This document shows positions 35,677 to 45,115 of a DNA stretch of 64,000 bases, in pieces (within the stretch, counting starts at the first letter, position 1; each line of letters starts with the position of its first letter). Location of the stretch: assembly GCA_016125075.1 (NCBI GenBank), contig WGMO01000011.1, positions 186,001 to 250,000 of the forward strand, read 5' to 3'. Under the pieces are notes generated by a model that had not been told where the DNA came from, searched no databases, and saw nothing but the letters and a program-made list of their open reading frames with translations. The stretch comes from Terrimonas sp. (GTDB lineage: Bacteria > Bacteroidota > Bacteroidia > Chitinophagales > Chitinophagaceae). A program made the position numbers and the translations under genes.

Positions 35677-36516
35677 TTATAGATGATAAATTAACATTTT
35701 TACAAAATAACATAAAAACAGGGTCCTTCCCAGGTTCCCCATCCATTGAAAGAGGGTGGGATGAAAACGCAGGGGCATATTTTCACAGACAGGCTGCTTT
35801 TCGGGAATTTTACCAGTAGAGATGAATGTATCAATAACTGAAACCAGGGATTCCATGATGATGGCATGCTGCAGGATGGGATAAGTGGAAAAATTATCAT
35901 TCCGTGAAGGTTGGATAAAAACCTGATCGATGATCTTTCCGGTATCAATTCCTTTATCCACATAATGAATAGTTGTACCAAACAAATCAGGCCTGCCGTT
36001 GGCGATGGCCCAATAGCCCCCATGCACCCCCCTGAAAGCGGGTGTAATCCCATCATGAATATTTATAAACGGCGCCGTTACGGACCTGATTGTTTTTTCA
36101 GCAATGATACGGGTGCCATTTACAATGACGAGGTCTGGTTCGAGGGCTTGCAGCAAGGAGCGGCAATCCTCCGTATTCACAGAGGGAACCTTTTTAATCT
36201 TATCTGCAGGTATGGGACTCATGTCAAGCCGGTACCCGGATAAAATCGCCTTTTTTCTTTTTTTGGAAACCAAAGAAAGACAGGGGCTCACCAGTAAGAT
36301 AAACATTACCTGGCTCAGCGATGTAAAAAACCCAATACGTTTCACCCTTTTCCAGAACATCGTACTGGCAGGTATCGGGTCTTCAACGATTATGGCGTGG
36401 AAATGGTAATACCTGCTTACATAATTATACAGCATGGCTGCCGACTCTGAATTCCGGGCCAGCAGCACAATTTTACGACCCTGATTATTGACCGGAACTT
36501 CTGTCATAAATCTCAT
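35677..36516 (-). CDS. Formyltransferase-fold protein (sugar N-formyltransferase-like)
   Basis: The 279 residues match the formyl_transf_N catalytic core: LVIVNGTRII (about 129-138), FINIHDGITPAFRGVHGGYWA (in the parts NIHDGITPAFRG and VHGGYWA, about 150-168), and GTTIHYVDKGIDTGKIIDQ split near 178-196. The conserved N-x-H...D triad is visible as N152, H154 and D190. Such proteins transfer formyl from N10-formyl-THF to amino groups; in a glycan locus an amino-sugar substrate is likely. It overlaps the deacetylase gene by 32 nt. The extra hydrophobic insert near 60-80 is unusual. Confidence 0.78.
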   Translation of the reverse strand: MRFMTEVPVNNQGRKIVLLARNSESAAMLYNYVSRYYHFHAIIVEDPIPASTMFWKRVKRIGFFTSLSQVMFILLVSPCLSLVSKKRKKAILSGYRLDMSPIPADKIKKVPSVNTEDCRSLLQALEPDLVIVNGTRIIAEKTIRSVTAPFINIHDGITPAFRGVHGGYWAIANGRPDLFGTTIHYVDKGIDTGKIIDQVFIQPSRNDNFSTYPILQHAIIMESLVSVIDTFISTGKIPEKQPVCENMPLRFHPTLFQWMGNLGRTLFLCYFVKMLIYHL

Positions 36517-37447
36517 TAAGGGTTAAAGACTCCATTGTTCTATCATCTTGCAACTTCTTATACACCTGTAAGATCCTTTCCAGGAATTGAAAATTCTCTT
36601 CAGTATGGTTCCCGAAATTATGCGGATGCCACCAGAGATGGAATATCAGGCCATTGGCTGCCGCATATTGCAGGCTTTTTCTGATTCGTTTAAACTTCAA
36701 ATGGTCAAGCCACTTGAAACGCGGATGATAGGGCCGTAAAAATCGGCTGGCCGGAATATTGACAATACCCTCCTTCCCCGGAAAAGGATGACAATGGTAA
36801 CCCGTAAGGTTGAGATAAGCATCCACCAGCCTGATGGCACGTCTTGCCAGATGCTCATCAGCCCTTGATAAGGGTTTATACACTACAGAGGACTCATTCC
36901 CTCTATAGACCTTTACCCCAAGTTCCCGGCAAATGGCGATATGTTCTTCTCCATACTGGTTCCTTGGAAATACGATACTCTGCAGGGAGTATCCTTTCTG
37001 GCTGGCTACTTCCTTTGCCATTTTGATATCGGCCCTGAACTGGTTTGCATCTGTGTTTTTTTCCAGTGTATAGAAGTGCGAATAAGTATGCGTAGCGATC
37101 TCCTGGCCGGGACATCCGGCAATGGACCTGATCAGGTCCGGGGCGAAATGAAATTCCTCCGCCAGTTCATTTTCCCGGATATATCCATAAGGGTCATATT
37201 CCTTTTTAACATATTCCGGTAACAGGGTTGGCATTGCCGATAAGAGGGCCGCTTTATTTTCATGAAAAAGAAATCCAACAGTGGCCCAGGTGCAATGAAC
37301 ACCATATTTTTCAAAAAGCGTCAGCAGCCGGGGAATGATCTCGTGTACCTTGCTGATAGAAGCTCCGTAATCAGCAAGGGAACGATGATCCCTGACACCC
37401 CAAAAAAGTTCAAAATCAAGCGATATCGTAAAAACTCCTTTTTGCAT
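36485..37447 (-). CDS. Polysaccharide deacetylase family protein
   Basis: The 320 residues follow the NodB-homology fold: the first metal/catalytic motif TISLDFELFWGV (D11, E13; about 6-17), CTWATVGFLFH (about 52-62), the histidine pair in EIATHTYSHFYT (about 117-128), then SIVFPRNQYG (about 158-167) and a C-terminal LWWHPHNF. These enzymes remove acetyl groups from GlcNAc-type sugars. It lies next to a formyltransferase-like gene, suggesting sequential deacetylation and N-formylation of an amino sugar (inference). Confidence 0.87.
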   Translation of the reverse strand: MQKGVFTISLDFELFWGVRDHRSLADYGASISKVHEIIPRLLTLFEKYGVHCTWATVGFLFHENKAALLSAMPTLLPEYVKKEYDPYGYIRENELAEEFHFAPDLIRSIAGCPGQEIATHTYSHFYTLEKNTDANQFRADIKMAKEVASQKGYSLQSIVFPRNQYGEEHIAICRELGVKVYRGNESSVVYKPLSRADEHLARRAIRLVDAYLNLTGYHCHPFPGKEGIVNIPASRFLRPYHPRFKWLDHLKFKRIRKSLQYAAANGLIFHLWWHPHNFGNHTEENFQFLERILQVYKKLQDDRTMESLTLNEIYDRSSGQ

Positions 37448-37450
37448 CCA

Positions 37451-39367
37451 TTAATTAATCGATAAGAAATATTTATTGTACCAGTACTGGAAAGATAAAA
37501 CGATCCATATTTTCTCCACCGTATCATGTGTGGTGGAAGATTGCAATTCCTGTTTCAGCTTCAAAATATATTCATAATTGAATATACCCTGCTCTTTGAT
37601 TGTCTTTTCCTTCAGCAAATTCGCAAAGAGGTATGCGTTCAACTCATGCTGAAACCAGTTCAGCATGGGGACATCAAAACCTTTTTTTGGCCGGTTATAC
37701 AACTCAGCAGGAAGGTGTTGCCGGAAAGCATCCCGCACGATCTTCTTTCGGTGATGATAATCAATTTTATACCGCGAAGGGAGTGAAAAAGCAAATTCAA
37801 CCACCTGGTGGTCTAAAAACGGGGACCTGACTTCGAGTCCGTTGGCCATGCTCATCCTGTCGACTTTCACCAACATATCGCCGGTTAAAACAAGATCGAT
37901 ATCGGTTCTGAGCATAGAATTAAAATCGGTTTCATTTAAGTTGCTCAGGATGTTTTCTTTAATCGTTTCTATTTGGTCCTGCCTGACCTTTTCCAAAATC
38001 GCCGGGGTAAGTATTTGTGAAATATCATCCGGGGCGTTGATCGAGGCCCATCGCCAATACCGGTCATTACAGGAGAGTTTAATCCCATCAGCATAACGGT
38101 CGAGTTGTCGAACCAGGTTGCCGATTTTACTGCTCCGGTTTTTCGGCAGCTTTTTCCATAGTGGCGCGCCTGTCCTCACAAATAAGCTCACAAGGTCCTT
38201 TTTCCTGGCCCTCCACTCTGCATAATGTTTATTGTAACCGGCGAAAACCTCATCCCCTGCATCACCCGAAATGGCAACAGACACATATTTTCGGGTTTGC
38301 TGACTCAGGATAAACTGTGGTAGGACAGATGGGTCGGCAAAAGGCTCATCAATATAATCCAGTACAGGAAAAAAAGCATCCAGGTAATCCTTATGATCGA
38401 GGTAAAAAACGGTATGATCGGTCTGGTATTTTTTGGCAACCAGTTCGGCATAATGTGTTTCATCAAAAAAATTATTCCCCTTATACCCTACCGAAAATGT
38501 CTTAAAGTGTTTGACGTGGCGACTGGCCAGGGCCACAATGACAGAGGAATCGATACCACCACTTAAGAAAGCTCCGAGCGGCACATCACTGATCAGTCTT
38601 TTCTGGACCGCCTCGTCCATCAGCCTGACCAGCGTATTTTGTGCCTGCTGGTAATCAGGAATATTTTTGTAATCACCCTGTGCCGGTATGGTATACCATT
38701 TAATCTCATTGATAATCCCTTTGCCCGGGCTCATTTCAAGATAGGATCCGGGGGTTACCCTTCTCACACTTTGAATAATACTTTGTGGCTGGGGAAGGTA
38801 AGACAACTGAAGATAGAGGTACAGGGAATTCAGGTTCAGTTTCCGGGGTATCTCATAGGCCAGTACTCCTTTCAGTTCGGAAGCAAAAAGGATACAATCG
38901 CTATCCTCATATACATATAACGGTTTCTTTCCAAAACGGTCCCGTACCAGGAATAAATGGTCCTCCCGGGTATCATATACGGCGAAAGCGAAGAAGCCTT
39001 CCAGCAAGGGTAAACAGGCCACTCCCAACTGAATAAAAAGTTTGAGCAGAATTTCCGTATCGGAGCCGGAAATCAATGCATCCCTGTCTTCGGGAGAAAG
39101 ATGATTATCCCTTAAATACTGGTAATTGAGGATTTCCCCATTAAAAAGGATCACCCATCGGTTGGAAGCATCCCACATCGGCTGGTGCCCGGCGGGGCTT
39201 GTATCGATGATCGATAACCTCCTGTGGCCTAAACCAACATTTTCGTTGACATATATCCCTTCATCATCCGGTCCTCTTTTTTCAAGTGAACGGACAGATT
39301 GTTGTATTTTTGAAATTCTTTGCCGGCCGGTTGCTGAACGGGCAATGATTCCGGTTATGCCACACAT
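37451..39367 (-). CDS. asnB: Asparagine synthase (glutamine-hydrolysing), glycan-locus paralogue
   Basis: The 638 residues have an N-terminal class II glutaminase with catalytic Cys2 (MCGITGI) and a C-terminal synthetase domain with the PP-loop SGGIDSSVIVAL (about 269-280), ISGDAGDEVFAGY (about 366-378) and the PYLDH-like RSPFLDHQVVEF. Family members make asparagine, but copies in polysaccharide loci such as this are thought to amidate sugar carboxylates or other substrates. It starts 3 bp before the deacetylase and is divergent from a membrane gene only 16 bp away. Confidence 0.92.
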   Translation of the reverse strand: MCGITGIIARSATGRQRISKIQQSVRSLEKRGPDDEGIYVNENVGLGHRRLSIIDTSPAGHQPMWDASNRWVILFNGEILNYQYLRDNHLSPEDRDALISGSDTEILLKLFIQLGVACLPLLEGFFAFAVYDTREDHLFLVRDRFGKKPLYVYEDSDCILFASELKGVLAYEIPRKLNLNSLYLYLQLSYLPQPQSIIQSVRRVTPGSYLEMSPGKGIINEIKWYTIPAQGDYKNIPDYQQAQNTLVRLMDEAVQKRLISDVPLGAFLSGGIDSSVIVALASRHVKHFKTFSVGYKGNNFFDETHYAELVAKKYQTDHTVFYLDHKDYLDAFFPVLDYIDEPFADPSVLPQFILSQQTRKYVSVAISGDAGDEVFAGYNKHYAEWRARKKDLVSLFVRTGAPLWKKLPKNRSSKIGNLVRQLDRYADGIKLSCNDRYWRWASINAPDDISQILTPAILEKVRQDQIETIKENILSNLNETDFNSMLRTDIDLVLTGDMLVKVDRMSMANGLEVRSPFLDHQVVEFAFSLPSRYKIDYHHRKKIVRDAFRQHLPAELYNRPKKGFDVPMLNWFQHELNAYLFANLLKEKTIKEQGIFNYEYILKLKQELQSSTTHDTVEKIWIVLSFQYWYNKYFLSIN

Positions 39368-39383
39368 CTGATGTCTTTATTTT

Positions 39384-40766
39384 ATGCAATATATCACTAT
39401 AAACGACTATTTATTACTCCCCATCTTCCTTTTTATTGTATATATACTGGCAGCTTATTACCGGAACAAATACTATCCGATCAAACATCCCCTGAGAAAG
39501 TATTTTTTCCCGGCCTTCACCGTAAAAATTGTCGGGGCTATCTTTATCGGGATTATCTACCAGTATTATTATAAAGGAGGGGATACCCTGAATTACTGGG
39601 ATCATACGGTAACAATCAATTCATCCCTGCATGATTCATTCAATACCTGGTTTAAACTGATCACGGCTTCTGCAGACCCATATGATACAGATGTATTTCC
39701 GTATACGGCAAAAATGTACTGGTACACAAGCCCCCCTGAATATATTATTGCGAGTATTGGTGCTTTCATCGGATTATTCACGTTAACAACATACCTGCCT
39801 ACCTCGATTATTTATGCAGCCATTTCATTCATTGGCATTTGGAAAATGTTCGTGGTCTTTACAAAACTATATCCCAGGCTGGAGAAACAGATGGCGATTT
39901 CATTTTTATTCATACCCAGCGTTTTTTTCTGGGGATCGGGGTTCCTGAAAGACACGCTTACCCTCAGTTGCATTGGTTGGCTGGTCCACTATTTTTACCT
40001 GATCTTTTATGAAAACAAAAAAATCGTCAGTAACACTTTTAAAGCTTTTTTCTTCCTTTACATCGTATTTATTGTAAAATCATATATCGTAATGGCTTTC
40101 TTACCTGCTGCCCTGTTATGGGGTATGGGCCTGCTTTCTTACAAGATAAAAGATACCAAATGGATCATCGTATCCAGATATATGCTTTACGGGATCAGTC
40201 TAGTTGGATTACTGGTGGTTGGAGGCAGGATGCAGACACAGGTATTTGGGGAGTATAATGTGGAAAGCCTGGCGTATAAATCAACCGTGACCAGGGACTA
40301 CCTGCTGCGGGTATCCCAGGAGCAGGATGGTTCCTCCTATTCACTGGGTGATATTGATCCCACACTCGCTGGTATGATACAGAAAGCCCCGGCAGCAATC
40401 AATGTAACCTTGTTCAGGCCTTATTTCTGGGAGTCCAGGAAACCCATTGTATTGATTTCAGCCGTGGAATCTCTGGCGTTTCTGCTTTTTACGATTGCCG
40501 CTATTTTAAAAAATAACCCGCTCCGGGTTGTATTGAGGATCCTGGGAGACGAAACCCTTCAGTTTTGCCTCATCTTCACACTGGTATTTGCCTTTGCTGT
40601 TGGTATTTCCACCAACAATTTTGGTTCCTTGTCAAGGTACAAGATACCCTGTATGCCATTTTACCTGGCTTTTTTATTCATCCTGTTCAACCCTCCAAAA
40701 GTGGAGTTGATTTCAAGAAAACAATTCCAGAAAAAGAAAGGAAGCACTGCGCAAACTGTAGGCTGA
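39384..40766 (+). CDS. Polytopic membrane protein, candidate glycan polymerase/transferase
   Basis: The 460-residue product has about ten hydrophobic helices and a hydrophilic loop near 55-110 that contains YKGGDTLNYWDH and DPYDTDVFPYTAKMYWY. The GD-x-x-x-Y motif after the second helix recalls GT-C type membrane glycosyltransferases and Wzy-like polymerases, but I cannot assign a named family. It is the only plus-strand gene in the polysaccharide locus, diverging 16 bp from asnB and overlapping the next GT gene tail-to-tail by 54 bp. A polymerase or lipid-sugar transferase role is inference from topology and context. Confidence 0.75.
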   Translation: MQYITINDYLLLPIFLFIVYILAAYYRNKYYPIKHPLRKYFFPAFTVKIVGAIFIGIIYQYYYKGGDTLNYWDHTVTINSSLHDSFNTWFKLITASADPYDTDVFPYTAKMYWYTSPPEYIIASIGAFIGLFTLTTYLPTSIIYAAISFIGIWKMFVVFTKLYPRLEKQMAISFLFIPSVFFWGSGFLKDTLTLSCIGWLVHYFYLIFYENKKIVSNTFKAFFFLYIVFIVKSYIVMAFLPAALLWGMGLLSYKIKDTKWIIVSRYMLYGISLVGLLVVGGRMQTQVFGEYNVESLAYKSTVTRDYLLRVSQEQDGSSYSLGDIDPTLAGMIQKAPAAINVTLFRPYFWESRKPIVLISAVESLAFLLFTIAAILKNNPLRVVLRILGDETLQFCLIFTLVFAFAVGISTNNFGSLSRYKIPCMPFYLAFLFILFNPPKVELISRKQFQKKKGSTAQTVG

Positions 40767-41795
40767 TTCGATATATTCTCTTCCTTTTTTCCCCATGGCA
40801 GTCCGGAGTTCCGGATCCTGGATGAGTTTAAGTAAATTATTTTTCCACTCTTCTTTATTGTTAGCGATGAAACCACATGTTTCCTGATTCAGGATCCGGG
40901 GGTTCACACCAACAGGAGAAGCCACCGCCGGTATCCCACAGGCCAGGTATTGTATCAGTTTAAACCCGCATTTCCCCTCAAACCAGGGTCCCTTTTTCAA
41001 AGGCATGACCCCAATATGCATTCCCAGCAGATCTTCCAGTTCCGTTTCGGCATTCCACTTCTTAAAAATAAAATCAAAACCCCATGCGGGTGGTACATTT
41101 GAAATGACCAGGATATCACATGCTCCTTCTTTTTTGAGTTCCGCCAGCACCTCTTCAATCTCTTCAAGGTTGTGCAATGTGGTATGCGAACCCGTCCAAC
41201 CCACCACCACTTTTTCACCTTCATACTGGTTTCGCATGATATGGTGGCCATTGTCCGTATCAACAACTGTCGGGATACAGATGACAGAAGGATTATACCG
41301 GAGGGCATAGGCACAGAGAAAATCATTGCCCCCAACAACCTTATAAGACCAGCGAATTATATATTTGATCTTCCAGGTAGCCTTCAGCCATTTCTTTATA
41401 AAAGAAATTTTTTCGCCTCCGGGTATCCAGATCGCATCATCATATTCATGAATGATTTTCTTCCTGAGCAATTTGGCGAGCAGCCATTCAAATACAGGAG
41501 GACCGATGGGGGTGGCTTCCCGGTGGATGAAAACATAATCTGCAGTCATAGCTTTATACAGGTGACCAACCCTTCTAAAATACCCATTTAAAGTGCCGAG
41601 GGCTTTTTGAATCGCACTCCCTTTCTTATATAAGATATCCCAGGCTTTTTGATCCAGGAATGAATACATTTCAAAATGAATATCATTCCTGCGCAATAAA
41701 GGGAAGAATAATTCTACCCGGAAACGCTGGGATGGTGCCACCCCTTCCGGATAGGGCACCCAGAAATGAACCACTGTCTTTTTATCGGTTTTCAT
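40713..41795 (-). CDS. Glycosyltransferase (GT4-like)
   Basis: The 360 residues have a GT-B pattern: HFWVPYPEGVAPSQRFRVE near the N-terminus (about 10-28), YVFIHREATPIGPPVFEWLL (in a middle region about 85-104), KVVVGWTGSHTTLHNL (about 194-209), and a C-terminal donor site FKLIQYLACGIPAVASPVG (about 302-320). It likely acts on the growing surface glycan; donor unknown. Its 3' end overlaps the convergent membrane gene by 54 bp, and its start overlaps the next GT stop by 14 nt. Confidence 0.85.
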   Translation of the reverse strand: MKTDKKTVVHFWVPYPEGVAPSQRFRVELFFPLLRRNDIHFEMYSFLDQKAWDILYKKGSAIQKALGTLNGYFRRVGHLYKAMTADYVFIHREATPIGPPVFEWLLAKLLRKKIIHEYDDAIWIPGGEKISFIKKWLKATWKIKYIIRWSYKVVGGNDFLCAYALRYNPSVICIPTVVDTDNGHHIMRNQYEGEKVVVGWTGSHTTLHNLEEIEEVLAELKKEGACDILVISNVPPAWGFDFIFKKWNAETELEDLLGMHIGVMPLKKGPWFEGKCGFKLIQYLACGIPAVASPVGVNPRILNQETCGFIANNKEEWKNNLLKLIQDPELRTAMGKKGREYIESAYSLRSASFLFLELFS

Positions 41796-43008
41796 AAATC
41801 AAAGGATAAATTTTACGGGCAATCGAAAAAGACCGGTATTGTTTTGCCACTTTGAAAATCCGTTCCTGTAATTGACTCCTGTCCTCATGTTTCAGGATCC
41901 CGTCTATTGCCATTATGGCTGAAGGATAGTTGTCCCTGTTCTGCAGGTCTGTCACCACGCCGATCTCTTGCGCGGCGATAATATCAGAATCATCCGAAAT
42001 ACCCGGGCTGATGACCACCGGCAACCCCATTCCCCAATATTCCCCGGTTTTGATCGGGGCCCCATACCGCTTTGAGGGAACCGGTACCTGTGGGTTGATG
42101 GCAAAATCGCCCAATGACATGTATACCGGAACCGCCTGATGTGCTACAAATTTCGCGATAACAACATTTGCAGGAAGGCCCACTCTTTTTATCTGATCCT
42201 GAATGGAGGATGCCGTTTCGCCTGTTAACATCAAAAACCGGAAATCATCCTGCCAGTATGCATGACAGGCTTTTATAAAATCAAAGACCTCATCTTTCAG
42301 ATAGGTTCCGCCAAGCTTCCCGGCATAGATACAAACGATCTTTGATTCCAGCCCCAATGAATGTAATAATCCGGGATCTTTTTCCCGGGGATAAAAATGA
42401 GTGAAATCAATACAGGCCGGCTTGACAGAGAAATGATTGAGTTCAACACCGTAGTTTTCTTTTGCATACGTTCTCATTCCTTCCGTGGTGGCAATTACAT
42501 ATGATGCATACCGGCTGATCTTTTTTTCCAGGTAGAAAAGGATGCGATAGGCCCATCCATTTTTTTTCCAGGCGCCCGTTTCAAGCATGGCCGTTGCATG
42601 GGGTTCATAACTATCGATGACAAGTTTTAGGCGTAAGAATTTTGCCAGCATATACCCAATCCCCCCTGCCGGCATACAAAAAGCATGAATGACATTAATA
42701 TTGTTTTTACGGATCAGCCGGATCAGTTGAAAGAAATGTACCGGATACATCAGCAATTTACGCCAGCCAAAACGCCTGTAGGTTTGTCCCACCCATTGCA
42801 TGTTCTGCCTGGCTAAATCCCGGTTGATCGTCGCTTGTTCGGGTTCCGACAAGGTGATATCTGATTTCTCTGCCGTTACCAGGATGATTGTCGTGGCAGC
42901 AGGAATCACCTCCCTGATGATCTTTACATACGGTAAAGTATAGGTCTGCACCAATGCATCCTTATAACTCCACTGGGTCAGTACCAGTATATTCCCATTT
43001 ATCTTCAC
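41782..43008 (-). CDS. Glycosyltransferase (GT4-like), tandem paralogue 1
   Basis: The 408 residues show GNILVLTQWSYKDALVQTY at the N-terminus, VIHAFCMPAGGIGYML (about 112-127), VIDSYEPHATAM (about 134-145), and the donor domain CIYAGKLGGTYLKDEVFDFI split near 226-245. The product is closely related to its upstream neighbour (43005-44225) along its length, indicating a tandem duplication followed by divergence. The genes overlap by 4 nt. The two enzymes probably add related sugars to similar acceptors. Confidence 0.87.
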   Translation of the reverse strand: MKINGNILVLTQWSYKDALVQTYTLPYVKIIREVIPAATTIILVTAEKSDITLSEPEQATINRDLARQNMQWVGQTYRRFGWRKLLMYPVHFFQLIRLIRKNNINVIHAFCMPAGGIGYMLAKFLRLKLVIDSYEPHATAMLETGAWKKNGWAYRILFYLEKKISRYASYVIATTEGMRTYAKENYGVELNHFSVKPACIDFTHFYPREKDPGLLHSLGLESKIVCIYAGKLGGTYLKDEVFDFIKACHAYWQDDFRFLMLTGETASSIQDQIKRVGLPANVVIAKFVAHQAVPVYMSLGDFAINPQVPVPSKRYGAPIKTGEYWGMGLPVVISPGISDDSDIIAAQEIGVVTDLQNRDNYPSAIMAIDGILKHEDRSQLQERIFKVAKQYRSFSIARKIYPLIYENR

Positions 43009-44225
43009 TGCCAGCTATATATTTCGCTGTAAACTTTTTTTGTAATATCATAGGAACGGTATTGCTCCGCTATCTTTCTGATGCGCTCCCTGATCCCCTC
43101 TTTCTCTTTGAGCTGGCTGTCCAATTTCTCCAGTTGCTGGTGAAACCCGGAATTTTGCTTATAGTCGATGATGATTCCAATACCTTCTTTAATGATAATA
43201 TCCGAATCATCGGAAATGCCGGGACTGATCACTACCGGCATTCCCATCGCCCAATATTCACCATCCTTGATGGAGGTGCAATATCGTTTAGAGGGCACCG
43301 GAATCACCGGGTTGATGCCGAAATCGCCCAAAGACAGGTAAGCCGGCATTTCAGCATGTGGAATATAAAGACTGATCACCACATGATCGGGTAAACCCAC
43401 TTTCTGCATCACAGCCCCGATCTCTTTTCTTGAGCTATTGGAGAGCATCAGGAATCTAAACGCATCGCCCCAATATATCCATGCGGCTTTGATAAAACTG
43501 AAAATTTCATCTTTATAATAAATCCCTCCCATTTTACCTGCATAGACCGCCACTACCTTCTCCTTAAGCCCCATTTCCTGCAGCAGTTGTGGATCCTTCC
43601 CCCGGAAAGCAAAAGCCTGCAGGTCCACACAGGCCGGTTTTACAAAAAACCGATCTTTCTTTACCCCGTATTTTTCAAAGGCATAATTTTCCATCCCGGC
43701 CGTTGTCCCGATGAGAACGGTTGCCCTTTTGCTTTGCCATTTCTCCATTAAAAACAATAAACGAAAAGCGGCACTCCCTTTTTTCCAGGACCCATTCTCT
43801 ACCATGGATTCTGCATGGGGCTCATAACTGTCAATGACCAGGGGCTTTCCGGAAATGCGACTCAACAGGTAACCTATACTCCCTGCCGGTGTTCCAAAAG
43901 CATGAATCACCGATACCTGCTCTTTTTTCAGGGTCTTCCAGAGAAAAACAATATGGTTCACCCATGACAGCATCTTCCTGGCGCCAAAAAAACGGTAAGG
44001 AAATCCGATAAGCCGCATGTTTTTGCTGTTCCATGAATGGTTGATCGCTGCCATTTCTTTTGGCGATAATGCCAGGGATTCCTGTTCTTCCGTAACAAGG
44101 ATGATCCGATGGGAAGCAGGCAATATATTGCGGATCATTTCAAGATAGGGCAAGGTATAGGTTTGTACCAGCGCGTCTTTAAAACTCCAGGACGTCAAAA
44201 CAAGTATATTGCCACTTAAATTCAT
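43005..44225 (-). CDS. Glycosyltransferase (GT4-like), tandem paralogue 2
   Basis: The 406 residues match the downstream paralogue block by block: GNILVLTSWSFKDALVQTY, VIHAFGTPAGSIGYLL, VIDSYEPHAESM, VKPACVDLQAF, AVYAGKMGGIYYKDEIFSFI (in shorter blocks) and PVVISPGISDDSDIII. A GT-B donor domain fills the C-terminal half. It overlaps the preceding GT2 gene by an ATGA 4-nt overlap, so translation is likely coupled. Donor sugar unknown. Confidence 0.87.
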   Translation of the reverse strand: MNLSGNILVLTSWSFKDALVQTYTLPYLEMIRNILPASHRIILVTEEQESLALSPKEMAAINHSWNSKNMRLIGFPYRFFGARKMLSWVNHIVFLWKTLKKEQVSVIHAFGTPAGSIGYLLSRISGKPLVIDSYEPHAESMVENGSWKKGSAAFRLLFLMEKWQSKRATVLIGTTAGMENYAFEKYGVKKDRFFVKPACVDLQAFAFRGKDPQLLQEMGLKEKVVAVYAGKMGGIYYKDEIFSFIKAAWIYWGDAFRFLMLSNSSRKEIGAVMQKVGLPDHVVISLYIPHAEMPAYLSLGDFGINPVIPVPSKRYCTSIKDGEYWAMGMPVVISPGISDDSDIIIKEGIGIIIDYKQNSGFHQQLEKLDSQLKEKEGIRERIRKIAEQYRSYDITKKVYSEIYSWQ

Positions 44226-45115
44226 TTTATCTTCTGTATGAATTTCCTGCCTACTATTGATTTAAGCAATAAGAGGATAAATTTTTTATGGACGCCTCCC
44301 TTCCTGATTGCCCTTAAGGCTTCCTGGATGGAATTGCTTCGTTTACCGTCAAGATATTGATGGATCCCGCAAAAATAATGGGACCAGGCGATCAATGATC
44401 TCTTTTCGGCCGGTTGAAGCGCTATCGCTCTGTTGATCCAGTCAACTGCACGTATCCTGGCGGCGATCACTTTTTGGTTGTCGCCCATTGAACGTTCATC
44501 GTGCTGGCGCATGCTGAGGCAAACCTTATCCCTGATAAAAACTTTATCCTGTTCCGTATTCAGGAGGATGAATAACCAGTCTTCCATGGAGGCCAGTTCC
44601 CTTTGCGGAGGAAATGGCTGACAGGTATGTCCTTTGATCCTGATACAGTAATTGGCAGCCAGGATATTCCCCTTGAGAAAGAAACTTCTGTCATACCATC
44701 CCTCTTTTACAGACTGGATGGGTGCGGGTTTTATATTCCCATCCCGATCAAAGAAATCATACTTACAGGCCAGGAAATGAATATCGGGGTGTTTAAGAAT
44801 CGTTTGGTAGAGGGTTTGCAGGTAGTCCTCCTTCATTAGATCATCGGAGTCAAAAAAAACGGCAAATTCACCGGTAGCCTGTGCCATCCCATAATTTCGG
44901 GCGGCTCCCCTTTCTTCATTGTTTTTTTTGAAATAACGAACCTGGAGGTTCTCGGAAAAATGGGCCCGGACCTGTTGTTCAGTATCATCCTGGCTGCCAT
45001 CATCTACAATGATCACTTCAAAAGAGGTAAAGCTCTGTTGTAAAACGGAGCCGATCGTCTCCTGGATTAGATGACCCCGGTTATAGGTAGGTATGATCAC
45101 AGAAAAATAGGTCAC
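44222..45115 (-). CDS. Glycosyltransferase family 2 (GT-A)
   Basis: The 297 residues begin with the GT2 motif FSVIIPTYNRGHLIQETI (about 4-21), VIIVDDGSQDDTE (about 35-47) and the DxD-like DSDD (about 89-92: FFDSDDLM). The start is GTG at 45115, in a GTGA overlap with the upstream gene's stop. A basic C-terminal tail (KFIQKIK) may contact the membrane. It adds a sugar to the surface glycan; specificity cannot be read. Confidence 0.9.
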   Translation of the reverse strand: MTYFSVIIPTYNRGHLIQETIGSVLQQSFTSFEVIIVDDGSQDDTEQQVRAHFSENLQVRYFKKNNEERGAARNYGMAQATGEFAVFFDSDDLMKEDYLQTLYQTILKHPDIHFLACKYDFFDRDGNIKPAPIQSVKEGWYDRSFFLKGNILAANYCIRIKGHTCQPFPPQRELASMEDWLFILLNTEQDKVFIRDKVCLSMRQHDERSMGDNQKVIAARIRAVDWINRAIALQPAEKRSLIAWSHYFCGIHQYLDGKRSNSIQEALRAIRKGGVHKKFILLLLKSIVGRKFIQKIK

